Positions 11,430 to 22,989 of a stretch of DNA of 64,000 nt are shown piece after piece. Under the pieces are notes generated by a model, which had not been told where the DNA came from, did no database searches, and saw nothing but the letters and a program-made list of their open reading frames with translations. Within the stretch, counting starts at the first letter, position 1. Each line of letters opens with the position of its first letter. Source of the DNA: Omphiscola glabra (Eukaryota > Mollusca > Gastropoda > Lymnaeidae). Made by a program: the position numbers and the translations under genes. Location: assembly GCA_964017045.1 (NCBI GenBank), contig OZ024794.1, forward strand, positions 30,351,815-30,415,814. The letters run 5' to 3'.

Positions 11430-12545
11430 TAATCATGTTTTTAAAGTAATTGAGATGCTTCACTTGAAATAAATGGACCATAAATTCCTTCATCTGATTA
11501 TGACGCGTATCAAAGTAAATAAAGCTAACCTGTCCATTTATTGCCCCCACCCCCCACACACTCCCCCCCCCTCCTTTTACTCACCCAACCCGTCAGTGTT
11601 TACCAGGTCGTTCAGTTTCTAAAAACCCCAATTTGTGGAATTTGCCTCATTGACTTTTTTTCACTTCCAGAATTGCTTTGTGGTTTCAGGATGCATAAAA
11701 CTATTCCTGCTTTTAGCTGCCCCCGCCCAACTCCCCCCTCTCACTATTTTTAACCCCCGCCAATCTTTAACTTACCTTGTGTATAACGAGACTGCCAGGG
11801 GAGGGTGGCATCATTAGCATTGCATTTCTTGTGTGTTATTTTTTTTTTTTTACAAGAACAACATTTTAAAAAAGGGTTTCTCATCTCGTTAACGTGAACA
11901 GAATTTTATATTCCTAATTAATGTATCTTTAAATTAGCACACAAAACATCCATCACATAGTGTTGTTGTTATTCACTATAGAGGGGCTTTCCTGTTGGTT
12001 TCCTTTACTCAAATGGACAACCATTTGTGACATATGCAAATATCACGCGTTTAAGCGCTATGGTATAATGATTGACTGGTGGCAACGTTACAAAAAAATG
12101 TACCGTTTCAGACTTCCAAATATTTACCTTTCGTGTATCGTGTTTACTGCGGTTTCGTGTGATGGATCGATTGTTTGGGCAAAGGAATTCTGGAAGAATT
12201 CAAACTGCATTGCAAAAATATCTTTCATGGGACCTACGCATACTTATTGGGAGCCACAAAGATTACTCTAAGTTATAACAATGCAAGGGTTTCACGGTGC
12301 TAATTAAATGTTAAAGTGGGCCACAGGGGTATTAAATAGGGTTTGGAAATGGTTCATTAGATGTAAGTCCATTTCCACAAAAAAAGCATACTGGCTTGAA
12401 TCTTTGGTCGTTGGCCATGCATGCGAGAGGGAAAATAAATCATTGCCAAATATCTTTAATATTCTTGATGTCATTTGTCTCCAAAATCTGGTAGCTACAA
12501 ATTCCAATGCCCTTAATGAACGACAGTCAATTAAATTTCAGTACA
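11430..12545. other. Spacer, no gene supported
   Basis: Open frames at 11960-12271 and 12308-12562 have ordinary amino acid composition but no recognisable domain, and no partner exons were found. C-runs lie near 11545 and 11566, and a T-run at 11839. Confidence 0.35.
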
Positions 12546-12552
12546 CTTTCAA

Positions 12553-12722
12553 AATGATATGATTTTTCATGTGGCTCAAAATGAAATGATTATTCCCGTG
12601 ACTCAAAATGATATGATTATTCCTGTGGCTAAAAATGATATAATTATTCCCCATCGCTCAAAATGATATGATTATTCCTGTGGCTCAAAATGATATGATT
12701 ATTCCCTTGGCTCAAAATGATT
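12553..12722. repeat. ~28-bp minisatellite
   Basis: Six copies of CTCAAAATGATATGATTATT plus CC(T/C)GTGG. Followed at 12740-12835 by a second, shorter motif (TTAGAAGATAAAGTC-like, about five copies). Confidence 0.85.
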
Positions 12723-12839
12723 GACTATTCAGAATTCTAACCAGAGATAAAGTCGGAGCTAGAAGATAAAGTCAGATTTAGAAGATAGAGTTAAAATGAG
12801 AAGATAAAAAAGAAGAGTTAGAAGATAAAGTAGGTGTCA

Positions 12840-13535
12840 GAATGATTTTCTGGTAGAGCAGTTCGAGAATATTCTTCCGATGGATATCGCAGACTGGTTT
12901 TAAACCCCATTTCTTGACTATTAAAGCAGTTAGTGCCGAAGGGCTTATTCGTCAAAAAATTATTTTTAACCAAAGTTTAAAGATTGCTAGCAAAGGTTTT
13001 GTCCCCAGTATGACATGTATCATCATATTACCCCCCCCCCCCCCACAATGGAATGCTCCTAGTTGCATTTTATCATTGTATTTGGTGGAAGGTAATTTAA
13101 GTGAGATTCACCCGCTTTGTATCTAAAACTTTTAGTCGGTAACTTATTGGGATGATTATTTAGTGATTAAATCAGATAGCATATTGCAGAAATTGATAAA
13201 GTAATAAATATTCATTTGTATTTGGATCAACTTTTAAAATAAAAATATATGTCAGCGTACAAGTAGCTTCCAAAGGTGGTCGTAAAAGAATATTGTTAAT
13301 ATGTTTTGTAATTGGGTACGACAGGTGATTTTAGAAGGGGGGGGGGGGGTTGTAAAGGCCCAAGGGGACGGTGGCCAGAACAATTATGAGAACCACTGAT
13401 ACAAATCTAGAAAGTGTCGCCTGAGGAGAACCGCGATTCGCACCCTCCTGCCTACGCCAGTTGTGGGCCATGAGTAAACAAAATAAAGTGGAAAAACGCT
13501 GGCCTAAGATTTGAAAATGGGAATAGGCGTTATGT
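12840..13535. other. Spacer with hAT end remnant
   Basis: No gene seen. C-run at about 13030-13044 and G-run at 13338-13349. TATGAGAACCACTG ending at 13398 matches the GAGAACCACTG terminus of hAT elements, with the rest of the element missing or decayed. Confidence 0.4.
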
Positions 13536-13620
13536 TAACTTAAGTTATTATAAGTTATTATAAGTTGTGATAAGTTATTATAAGTTGTGATAATCTGCGA
13601 TAAGTTATGATTAGTTATGA
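13536..13620. repeat. 10-bp TAAGTTATTA/TAAGTTGTGA repeat
   Basis: About eight copies of TAAGTTATTA and TAAGTTGTGA variants, immediately before the 31-bp array. Confidence 0.8.
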
Positions 13621-13774
13621 CTCCACGAGTCAGAGTGTTAAGTACCGACTACTCCACGAGTCAGAGTGTTAAGTACCGACAACTCCACGAGTCAGGGTGT
13701 TAAGTACCGACAACTCCACGAGTCAGAGTGTTAAGTACCGACAACTCCACGAGTCAGAGTGTTAAGTACCGACA
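13621..13774. repeat. 31-bp minisatellite, five near-identical units
   Basis: CTCCACGAGTCAGAGTGTTA plus AGTACCGACAA repeated every 31 bp from 13621. Units differ at one or two positions only. Confidence 0.95.
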
Positions 13775-13789
13775 AGCCCAAACGTCTAA

Positions 13790-14745
13790 ACCCAACCCAG
13801 GCGCACACTTGGAGGACGTCCAGAATGAGTACATCTCTAATGTAGCTTACACCACTTCCCCCCCCCCCCCCCACTAATACTCATGCCTGCGGTGTCACAC
13901 TTTTTTGTGTGCTATGCCGACATCATGTCATAAAAATCCCAACCTTTAATTTTTTAAATTTTTTTTTTGCAACACACATTCTGCACAGTTACGAAAGTTT
14001 CAATGCGCGTCCTTGGAGACTTCCCCTTAAAAAAAACTCCGATTGCATATTTTTTAGTAGAGTCTACCCGGTTTGAAAAAAAATATGCTCCTTACTAGTG
14101 GGGCAGCTTAATCCCAAATAGCACAGTAATCTTCCGGCAATAACAAATAGGGATCACTTACAGTTTTTGACCCGTTTCTGTTTCTTGGCCTATTTTTATC
14201 TGTCCTGTCAGCAGAGGGAGGCTCTGCGCCGAAACGTTCATGTCTTAATGTCCTGTTACTTAATCCAAGCTTCCACATTTCTTGTTTCTACTATATCCTA
14301 ATCTCTCCCAACTGGGAAGTGTTCTGTTTTGTCGTTTTAAACACACATCGTACAGTAGTCTTGACATCATGGTCAGCGTCTGCGGAAAACAACGCGAGAC
14401 CGTTAGCTAGAACATTATGGGTAGTTTTTTTTTTTTTTTTTGTGTTCATGGTTATATCATTTTAATCGTGTTAAAGGATTTGCAACGAGTCACCGGGTTG
14501 GTTGATACGGAGTCAAAATTTTGTTTTGGTTTGCTTTTCAGCTGTTGACTTTTGTAGAATCTGGTATGTTAGAAAAATAAACACGATTTTTTTCGCGTTA
14601 AAAAACAACTTTAAATTTTCTTCACAAATAAAATTTTAAAAGTTTTCAAAGCATTCCATTAAAACTATAGTCTAATATAAGTAATTTTTTTGTTGGCCAA
14701 TTTTACTGATATATCCATATAAGCCTCTCTAAATTCCCACTATCA
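13790..14745. other. Spacer with possible retroelement relic
   Basis: No gene supported. GGCTCTGCGCCGAAACGTTC at about 14220-14239 resembles the CGAAACGTT tract often found in Penelope-like or other retroelement tails. A similar GGCACGAAACGTTC lies at about 38728. C-run at 13858 and T-runs at 13960 and 14426. Confidence 0.3.
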
Positions 14746-14754
14746 AGAATCTCA

Positions 14755-15135
14755 TCAGAGTATATATTTACCGGACCAGGACATCCATGTTATACTAAAG
14801 ATCTTTATTTACCGGACCACGGCGATCATGTTATACTAAAGATCTTTATTTACCTGACTTCGGCAGTTATGTTATACTAAAAGATCTTTATTTACCGGAC
14901 CTCGGCAGCCATGTTATACCAAAGATCTTTATTTACCGCACCCAAACATTCATTTATGCTAAAAGATCTTTATTTACCGCACCCAAACATTCATGTTATG
15001 ATAAAAGATCTTTATTTATCGTACCTCGACAGCCATGTTATACTAAAAGATCTTTATTTGCCGGACCTCGGCAGCCATGTTATACTAAAAGTTCTTTATT
15101 TACTAGACCTCCGCAGCCATGTTATACTAAAGATG
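14755..15135. repeat. ~42-bp minisatellite
   Basis: Nine copies with TATACTAAAAGATCTTTATT, TACCGGACCTCGGCAGCCATG. Each contains a BglII site (AGATCT) except the last. Spacing 41-43 bp. The 14911 open frame is a by-product. Confidence 0.92.
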
Positions 15136-15204
15136 ACCAAAAATGTCAGAGTAGTCCGGTGAGCAGAGATGGCCATAAATAATGAAGCTTATTTGAAAGG
15201 TGTG

Positions 15205-15330
15205 GAACGGATTACTTCCCCCCCCCCCCTTATATCCCAAGTGAATAAAACTGTGTATATTCCCCCCCCCCCATCCAAGTTGAAAGAGTCTCAGAAAATC
15301 GTACACCACCCCTCCCCCCCCCCCCTTTTT
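15205..15330. repeat. Three C-runs
   Basis: Homopolymer C tracts at about 15218-15229, 15261-15272 and 15313-15325 within 110 bp. Confidence 0.85.
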
Positions 15331-15435
15331 CCTCCCAATGCAAGTAGGATTTTTTTTGTCATTTTGTGAAAGTTTTTATTATTATTATTATTTTTTTTTT
15401 GGTTGAAATTTGTTCTGCAGATACTGTCCTGAAAT

Positions 15436-15515
15436 TAAATTTTGTGGTTAGGGGTCGTCACAACATGAGGAACTGCTTTAAAGGGTCGCGGCATCAGAAA
15501 GGTTGAGAACCACTG
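15436..15515 (-). mobile_element. hAT non-autonomous element end
   Basis: The segment ends GCGGCATCAGAAAGGTTGAG then AACCACTG. This is the reverse complement of the widespread CAGTGGTTCTCAACCTTTC hAT terminus, followed inward by GCCGCGACCCTTTAA-like sequence and TCCTCATGTTGTG. The opposite end was not found, so this is a truncated copy. Confidence 0.7.
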
Positions 15516-15931
15516 GTCTACACTGACGTGCTTTTCTAGTAACTAACGTTAAAGAGGAACCTGCCACCCCTCTACCCCCCACCCCATTCCCAAACCGCAA
15601 TAACTTTGCTAATCACATCCCGTTTTTTTTTTTACAAAGATCAAAGTGCAGTTTTATACTGCACTCCAAGATCAAAGTGTAGATTATTTTGGCCTTTCGA
15701 TAATGTGCAGCTTGTTGAGTTGAGGGGGAGCTTGGACGCAGCCGATGAGGAGGAAAGTAATCCTGAGATTTAATTTTAATTAATTTGTTACATTTTTGCG
15801 TTTTTTTTGGGGGGTTGTTTTTGTTTTGATTATTTTCTCTTTGGTCTTACTTTCTTTTTACGAACTGGATTTGTTAAGCATTACTTATTTATTTTAAAGT
15901 TTACTTGCAGAGCTTATGTATAAATTACAAC
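15516..15931. other. Spacer, no gene seen
   Basis: AT-rich, with T-runs at 15623 and 15800. Nothing coding is supported. Confidence 0.45.
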
Positions 15932-15939
15932 CTTATGGT

Positions 15940-16105
15940 CAGTGGCGTAGTGAGGGGGGGGGCAAGGAGGCATCACGCCCTGGGCGCTACTCACAAAGGG
16001 GCGCCAAATGGTATATTTTACTATAATATTGTATGGTTTTCGAATAGGGGGGGGCGCTAAAAAGGTATTGTGCCCCGGGCGCGAGTAAAGCTCGCTACGC
16101 CACTG
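15940..16105. mobile_element. 166-bp hAT MITE with intact 8-bp target duplication
   Basis: Left end CAGTGGCGTAG (15940-15950) and right end CTACGCCACTG (16095-16105) are perfect 11-bp inverted repeats. The flanks CTTATGGT (15932-15939) and CTTATGGT (16106-16113) are an exact 8-bp direct repeat, the target duplication length of the hAT superfamily. The inside is low complexity with G-runs and a GCGCC...GGCGC theme, and there is no transposase. The intact duplication suggests a comparatively recent insertion. Confidence 0.92.
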
Positions 16106-16113
16106 CTTATGGT

Positions 16114-17245
16114 TTAATCTTCAACCATGAACTTTTATTTTTTATGTTTTAAAGATTATACTTCAGTTACAACGAGTGACGTAGGAGGAGGGGTGTGGAG
16201 GGACGGCACTCTTTTTTTTATATGGAGGGGCGCCATTTGCGGCCAAATGCAGAGTTGTTAAGTTGTTGTTGTTTTTTAGGGGGGGGGGGGTCCTAACCGG
16301 GCATGAAAAATTACCGGCCTGCTCCGGGGGGGGGGGGGTTGGCTTGGGGGGTTGTCACTAACCTTAAGTACTCAATGGTTTGAACCTTATGATGTACTTC
16401 TCAACCAGGAAGTGTTTTTGTAAGGTTATGCTTGAAAAGACATCTAATGATTTCTATTGACGACTCTTTCTTAAGGCTAATTCCCTGCCCATACTTGCCC
16501 AGTCAGACTGGTAAAACAAACTTCCTTCGTAAATTCCCGGAAATAATTTGAACGGATTTAATCATCTTTTCGTGTTCTTAAATCTTGCTTCCCTGAGGCG
16601 TGCGGCGATGGTGCTTCAATTCTCGACTGATATCGCTAAAGATTTCAACTAAAAAAAGAAGAACTGGTCAGCTTCATTTTATACAACCCTTTTCTTTTTT
16701 GTGTAGTTATAACGTATTCTACATTCGTTTGTGTGCTGACCTCTCAACACCCCTTCCTTCGTCATTTTGACACGCACGTTTACCAGGTTTGGGGCTCAAA
16801 CCCTACACTGAAAGATAAACCCATGCAATACCCCCCACCCCCTAAAAAAAACAAAAAAAAAACGAAACAAAAAACAAAACAAAAAAAAACAGGAAACTTT
16901 TTAGACCTTTTAAATAATTTTGTTATGAACCAAAACAATTTTCTTTTAAAATGCTCGAAAGATGAAGTCACGTGACTATATACTCTGAGGTTAAAAGGCA
17001 TTTTCAACTGTCTGTTCTTTCAAGTTGTTGTTTTTTTTACCATTTATTTGGTAACCTAACGCTTTGTTGTTGTTTTTAAATACAAAAATAAATGGGTTTT
17101 ATTTTGGCCGACATTACGAGGACTAAATAACATTAAAATATGACCAAAAGTTACCAAGACTAAATGACTTACAAGTATGGCTAAAACTGCTACCGGTTTA
17201 CACAACATGGAAGTAAAGCGAGACTGTAACAAAACAAAATAACAT
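16114..17245. other. Spacer with G-runs and A-rich tract
   Basis: No gene supported. G-runs at about 16279-16290 and 16327-16338. A-rich (A)nC tract at 16843-16891. GAGTGACGTAGGAGG near 16172 may be another decayed MITE end. Confidence 0.4.
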
Positions 17246-17249
17246 CAAA

Positions 17250-17800
17250 ATATGGCAGAAGCTGTACATTACATCAAAATATGGCAGAAGCTGTACATTA
17301 CATCAGAATATGACAGACAGTACATTACATCAACATATGGCAGAGACTTACATTACATCAGAATATGGCAGAAGCTGTACATTACATCAGAATATGGCAG
17401 AAGCTGCACATTACATCAGAATATGGCAGAGGCTGTACATTACATCAACATATGGCAGTGACTGTACATTACATCAAAATATGGCAGAAGTTGTACATTA
17501 CATCAGAATATGGCAGAGACTGTACATTACATCAGAATATGGCAGAGACAGTACATTACATAAAAATATGGCAGAGACAGTACATTACATCAACATATGC
17601 CATAGACTTACATTACATCAGAATATGACAGAGACTGTACGTTACATCAACATATAACATAGACTGTATATTACATCAGAATATAGCAGAGACTGTATAT
17701 TACATCAGAATATTGCAGAGACTGTACATTACATCAGAATATAGCAGAGACTGTACATTACATCAGAATATAGCAGAGACTGTACATTACATCAGAATAC
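17250..17800. repeat. 29-bp minisatellite
   Basis: About 19 copies of CATTACATCAGAATATGGCA plus GAGACTGTA. The ACATCA motif recurs at 29-bp steps (17355, 17384). Subfamilies differ in CAGAATAT/CAACATAT/CAAAATAT. The overlapping open frames are artefacts of the repeat. Confidence 0.95.
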
Positions 17801-17804
17801 GGCT

Positions 17805-19430
17805 AGCAAGGTGATGCCTGAAATCTTAAAGCAACACTAGTTATGACGTCTGCGCCGACGCTAGATATTTATCTTGTTAACCGACTTCACTCAGGTACTG
17901 CCCGGAAGCTGGGGACTATCATAACATTGCGCTGACTTATGCTAGGTTCTGGTTACCATATGGCCAAGGGCACCTGGCAGTTGGCAGCTCATAACTCTGG
18001 CCTGAGCCTGGTCCTGCCACGTTCGAGGTTTTGGAGTCCTGGATAGGTTTTTGCAGTCTTCATGCCGCACCGCAGAATTTGTTCAGTTTGATGGGGAATC
18101 TTACGTCATTTACATTTTTACACGAATATCCCTTTTTATGTTTTTCTGTACCATCCCCCGGCTGAAGAGTTCATTTCATTAAATGATTAGGATTTTTTTG
18201 TCAAATCTTTTCCCCGTAATTTTTTCCACACGTGCGAGGGGGTTTAAATAATTAACGCAGATTCCTGTCTTAAAACAGCAGCGAAACTCTCTCTCTTTTC
18301 AATCCCCCCTCTCTTCATCTCCATCCCCCCTCTCTCTCTTTATCAGCATTTTTTGTCATATAGTCTCACCGTCTAAAATGTCTGTAGTGTTAAAGGGCTA
18401 CACCATTTCAAGATATCAATCTAGCCTTATCGAAAAGCGATGTGTTTATTTTAAAAACATGTTTATTCATGGTTAAATCTATTTAGTTTTCAAAGCATAA
18501 GTAAAAAAAAAATAATAATAATCTTTGAAATGCTAAAATAGCTGTCTAGCGTTACGGACCATCTCTTTAGCTTTGCGCTTTAACTCACGGTAACCAAAAC
18601 AAAAGTGGAACAAAAAAATCTTTGTTTATTGATTTCGCTTTACCTGAAGGGCGTAGGACTCTCTTCTGTTTTTGTTTCTTCCTCGCCCCTCGGGCTTAAT
18701 GCACATTGCTGTGTCTCATCGCCCTTAGAACTTAATGCAGGGGCCATCGAGTTTATCTGATTGAACACAACAATGGCGACGGCAGAGATCGCAAATCAGT
18801 TCCCCAAGAATCGCTACCATCCCGCGAGAAACCAAGCGAGACAATTTTCTGACTGCGGTTCCTCTGGTGATTTTTCGCTGGGAAGCCAGGAGCTAAACCG
18901 TGGCTTGTGTCATCTTACGAATAATTGATTTCCTTCTTGTTATTCCGAAACAGGAATGTTTGGCCCGTGCATCTGAATGTCGGGTCTACGACGAGGGGGG
19001 GGGGATATATCGTTATGGATAGACTTAGATTCCACTCGCTCGCACGTCTCGGTGTCAGATCTGGCGGTTAGTTTTTTTGTCAATACCAAAAACACATACA
19101 ATTCCCCCCCCCCCCTTTTTTTCAATGGGTGTTTCGTTTCTCTAACCGCGGACCTGTTTGTTTATATCAAGCAGTGTAGATTGTAGTTGAATAATTTAGC
19201 CTTAATTATACAAAAGCAGATTAGTTGCGCTTCTAATAAGATAACTGACCTAGTGAGCACACTGGAGTTTCCGTTATCGGTGCTTGCCAGGTCTTTTCAG
19301 TTTGACAGACAAGCAGACATTTATTCAAATTTCTGTAAGGAATGGTTTATGTGTGTATAAATATTTGTTTTGTGCTTCTCTTCTTACGGCATCTTTTTAA
19401 ATTGTACAACATTTCTGCCGGACCATTAGT
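17805..19430. other. Spacer, high-complexity block near 18640-18960
   Basis: No gene is firmly supported. CT-rich tract at 18283-18345. From 18640 to 18960 the DNA is less AT-rich and non-repetitive and contains a small ORF described separately. C-run at about 19105-19115 and G-run at 18996-19004. Confidence 0.4.
18773..18928 (+). CDS. Small ORF, 51 codons, unknown
   Basis: Starts ACACAACAATGGCG, a good initiation context (A at -3, G at +4), and reads MATAEIANQFPKNRYHPARN and on to a TGA at 18926. The product is polar with no signal peptide or membrane segment and no domain I know. It lies in a locally complex, less AT-rich block. It may simply be a chance ORF or part of an untranslated region. 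Confidence 0.15.
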   Translation: MATAEIANQFPKNRYHPARNQARQFSDCGSSGDFSLGSQELNRGLCHLTNN

Positions 19431-19435
19431 CGCTT

Positions 19436-19975
19436 CATTTTAAAACCAAGAGCATTAGTTGCGTCATTTTAAAACCAAGATCAATTTTTGTGTCATCAAT
19501 CAAGAGCATTAGTTGCGTTATCAATCAAGAGCATTAGTTGCGTTATCAATCAAGAGCATTTGTTGCGTCATCAATCAAGAGCATTTGTTGCGTCATCAAT
19601 CAAGAGCATTTGTTGCGTCATCAATCAAGAGCATTTGTTGCGTCATCAATCAAGAGCATTTGTTGCGTCATCAATCAAGAGCATTTGTTGCGTCATCAAT
19701 CAAGAGCATTTGTTGCGTCATCAATCAAGAGCATTTGTTGCGTCATCAATCAAGAGCATTTGTTGCGTCATCAATCAAGAGCATTTGTTGCGTCATCAAT
19801 CAAGAGCATTTGTTGCGTCATCAATCAAGAGCATTTGTTGCGTCATCAATCAAGAGCATTTGTTGCGTCATCAATCAAGAGCATTTGTTGCGTCATCAAT
19901 CAAGAGCATTTGTTGCGTCATCAATCAAGAGCATATGTTATGTCATTTTAAAATCAAGTGAATTAGTTAAGTCAT
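19436..19975. repeat. 25-bp minisatellite, very homogeneous core
   Basis: Unit TGTTGCGTCATCAATCAAGA plus GCATT. About 15 consecutive units between 19555 and 19925 are essentially identical. The edges carry variants with TTAGTTGCG and CATTTTAAAACC. Because 25 is not a multiple of three and the unit has no + strand stop, all three + frames are open. None is a gene. Confidence 0.97.
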
Positions 19976-20254
19976 TTTAAAGCATAAAGATACCCAAAAA
20001 ACTCGGCTGGACATTTGAAGAAAAAAATGTACTTTGTTCCGCACCTTAGTGAACCTAAATGCGAGTCGTGCACCCTTTCCTCCCGTCTGGTGCAAACATC
20101 TCGCAGATCTACATTGCAATAAATCATTCATGTGAGGTGACAAGGACGGTCTCGATGGATAAACAAAACAAAGAATAAAATAAACGCAAAACAATTCTAT
20201 ACGACTCGTTAAATTAACATTCTCTGCAATTTAACATGGATTTGTGGGAAGGGG

Positions 20255-20985
20255 GGGGGGCGCTCTCAGTGACACCTGGGGATGGGACTTCTCAGTGTCA
20301 CCTGGTGAGTGGGGCCTCTCAGTGCAGTGACATCTGGGGGGGGGGGGGGGAGGCGCTCTCTGGGACGTTTGGGAATGAGGCCTTCCAGTGACACTTGGGA
20401 GGGTGGGGCCTCTCATTGACACCTGGGGGTGGGGCACCTCATTGACACCTGGGGGTGGGGCACCTCATTGACACCTGGGGGTGGGGCACCTCATTGACAC
20501 CCTGGGGGTGGGGCCTCTCAGTGACACCTGGGGGTGGGGCACCTCATTGACACCTGGGGGTGGGGCACCTCATTGACACCTGGGGTGGGGCCTCTCAGTG
20601 ACACCTGGGGGTGGGGCACCTCATTGGCACCTGGGGTGGGGCACCTCATTGACACCTGGGGGTGGGGCACCTCATTGACACCTGGGGGTGGGGCACCTCA
20701 TTCACACCTGGGGGTGGGGCACCTCATTCACACCTGGGGGTGGGGCACCTCATTCACACCTGGGGGTGGGGCCTCTCAGTGACACTTGGGAGGGTGGGGC
20801 ACCTCATTGACAACTGGGGGTGGGGCCCCTCAGTGACACTTGGGAGGGTGGGGCACCTCATTGACACCTGGGGGTGGGCCCTCTCAGTGACACTTGGGGG
20901 GTGGGAGGCGCTCTCAGGGAAGTTTAGGGATGGCGCCTTCCAGTGACACCTGGGAGGTGGTGGAAACTCAGGGACACCTCTTGTT
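20255..20985 (+). repeat. 26-bp G-rich minisatellite, quadruplex-prone
   Basis: About 28 units of GACACCTGGGGGTGGGGCAC plus CTCATT, with variants in CTCTCAGT and TTGGGAGGG. The + strand repeatedly offers GGGGGTGGGG tracts. ORFs across it are repeat artefacts. Confidence 0.95.
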
Positions 20986-22500
20986 TAATCAGGCCTCGCC
21001 CAATTCATACAGATAAATTAACCCACGGGAAGCCACGTTAAGATTATGAGCACTCGGGAATGTTGTTAGTGTTGTCTGCTTTCTTAACGACCTGGTCGTT
21101 AGCGGATGCCCTAGTAAAGATCTAGCATTTTAACATTATTTGTTTAGCTTTCCTAAATGAAATGAATTAGACTTGTTCTGCTTCTTCCTGGTTCGATGCC
21201 AGACTTTTTAAACGATAGTTCTCAAGGAAAATTATCACGTCACCGTTCTACAATTTTTATCGAAAAAAAAAAATATTTTAAAAGAAAAAGAAATACTTTA
21301 AAATATCCGATCGTTTTCGGTTCAACGCATGTATATAAGCGAAACGTGAGTTTAAGAGTACAAAAAAAAAAAAGGAGACAACTAAACCTTCAACATTTAT
21401 TTACTCCAGGTTATGAAGACTTGTATTGCTCTGACACTAATGATTTAAAAGTAAAAGCACTAGAGATCGTATCCGAGTGAATGCGTCAGTGGCCTTTACC
21501 AAAAAAAAAAAAGTTTTACGACAGCTTTGGTTTGAATGAGGCTGTGTCTCCGCAATGAAAGCTGCCGTCCATTATATTAACAACTGAATATTTTGTTCCT
21601 CCTGACTAATTTCGCTATCTCAGGCAAAGACAGATTATGGGAGTCAAACGGTGCAGCCCGGAAAATATATACGAGCTCCCCCTACCCCCCCCCCAATCCC
21701 CACCCCCCACACTCACTCAAGGTTTTATGTCTTTACGCCGTATCTGCCACGAGACCCTCCCCAACCACTTGTAATTACATACCCGTCTGCTCGCACGCTC
21801 ATCAAATGTGCTGGAAGTATAAGGCCTCCATTTTCTCGAGAGTATTTCTTTTTTTTTACATGACCCTTTCATGGGCGCCATCCTTGTGATGCGAGTTAAA
21901 AATAAACCAAGAGACAAGGTAGCGTTAGTTTTCGGAGGTACGTCTTCCCACACTTTTCGGCGCCAGTGCTTTGCCCTTTTAAACAAGAAACTGGCTTCAA
22001 AAACCTCACCTGAACTTCCTTTCAGGGAATAATACGTTCACAACAAACAAAACAAAGCAAAGCGAACCAACAAACAAACATAACCGCTCACTTGCTGACC
22101 CGTCTAAGGCTCTTCCGTCTCATTAAAGACAAGGTCCTTCATTTCCCCGGCGCCACGGCAAAGACTTATCAGTTAAGACGATTCAGAAACGTCTGTGCTC
22201 TTATTTTCACGTGGCGTCCACCTCGGTGTTAAAGCTCGACCTGATGAATGCAAGGATTAAAGAGCGTGGAAGGTGGAGCTTCTTGATAGCCTCCTCTAGC
22301 CTTTACCAGATCGCCAAGTAAAATCCTTTAACAAGTGAAGCTTTAAAAATATATATGCAGAGGGAATAATAGCAATATACAAAATACTTTACTGGACCAT
22401 TTTAGCAAGTCGGTGTACACACAGAGTCCCGAGGGTTTGACTGAGAAAAACAAAATAAAAGCCTCGTTATGGGGTTAGATAAGTTGTAAGAGTTGAACGA
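20986..22500. other. Spacer, no gene supported
   Basis: The open frame at 21196-21480 (Lys-rich) and those at 21593-21986 have no recognisable domain. A relatively complex block at 22085-22330 could be regulatory. C-run at 21685. Confidence 0.35.
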
Positions 22501-22504
22501 CAAC

Positions 22505-22700
22505 AGAGTAAACGTTTTTTTCTTTGCCAATGCTAATGTCTCATGAGCCTATTAATTGTAGGTAGCATTAGAGTAAACTTTTTTTTCTTTGCCAGTGCTA
22601 ATATCTCATGAGCCTATTAATTGTAGGTAGCATCAGAGTAAACTTTTTTTTCTTTTTCAGTGCTAATGTCTCATGAGCCTGTTAATTGTAGGTAGAATTT
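22505..22700. repeat. 65-bp tandem triplication
   Basis: AGAGTAAAC begins at 22505, 22570 and 22635, each followed by a T-run, TTTGCCA(A/G)TGCTAAT and TCTCATGAGCCTATTAATTG. Three units, 65 bp each, with a few substitutions. Confidence 0.95.
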
Positions 22701-22920
22701 ACTACCGACTCTGGATTCTTACAACCTGGGTCTAAACATTTTCACTGAGAGATAACTTCATCATTTATTATCATTTCCTTTTATCTCTGTTATCTCATCA
22801 ACACATTCCTCGTTATGATGTGTCTTGAAACTATGTGTTTTGAAAAGTAGAACCATGTGTGTAGTGTGGAAGTGCATGTAAATATGTTAAGGCAATGGTT
22901 ACAGACAAGTGCAATAGCCT

Positions 22921-22985
22921 GTAAAATGGCGTGGTAAAATGGCGTGGTAAAATGGCGTGGTAAAATGGCGTGGTAAAATGCGTGT
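22921..22985. repeat. 13-bp repeat
   Basis: AAAATGGCGTGGT five times in tandem. Confidence 0.95.
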
Positions 22986-22989
22986 GAAT

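Noticed and set aside
17250..17800. Overlapping + strand ORFs (ITSEYGR peptides)
   Set aside because: By-products of the 29-bp minisatellite.
19436..19975. CRISPR-like regular repeat
   Set aside because: Units abut directly with no spacers, and the sequence context is an animal genome. It is a minisatellite.
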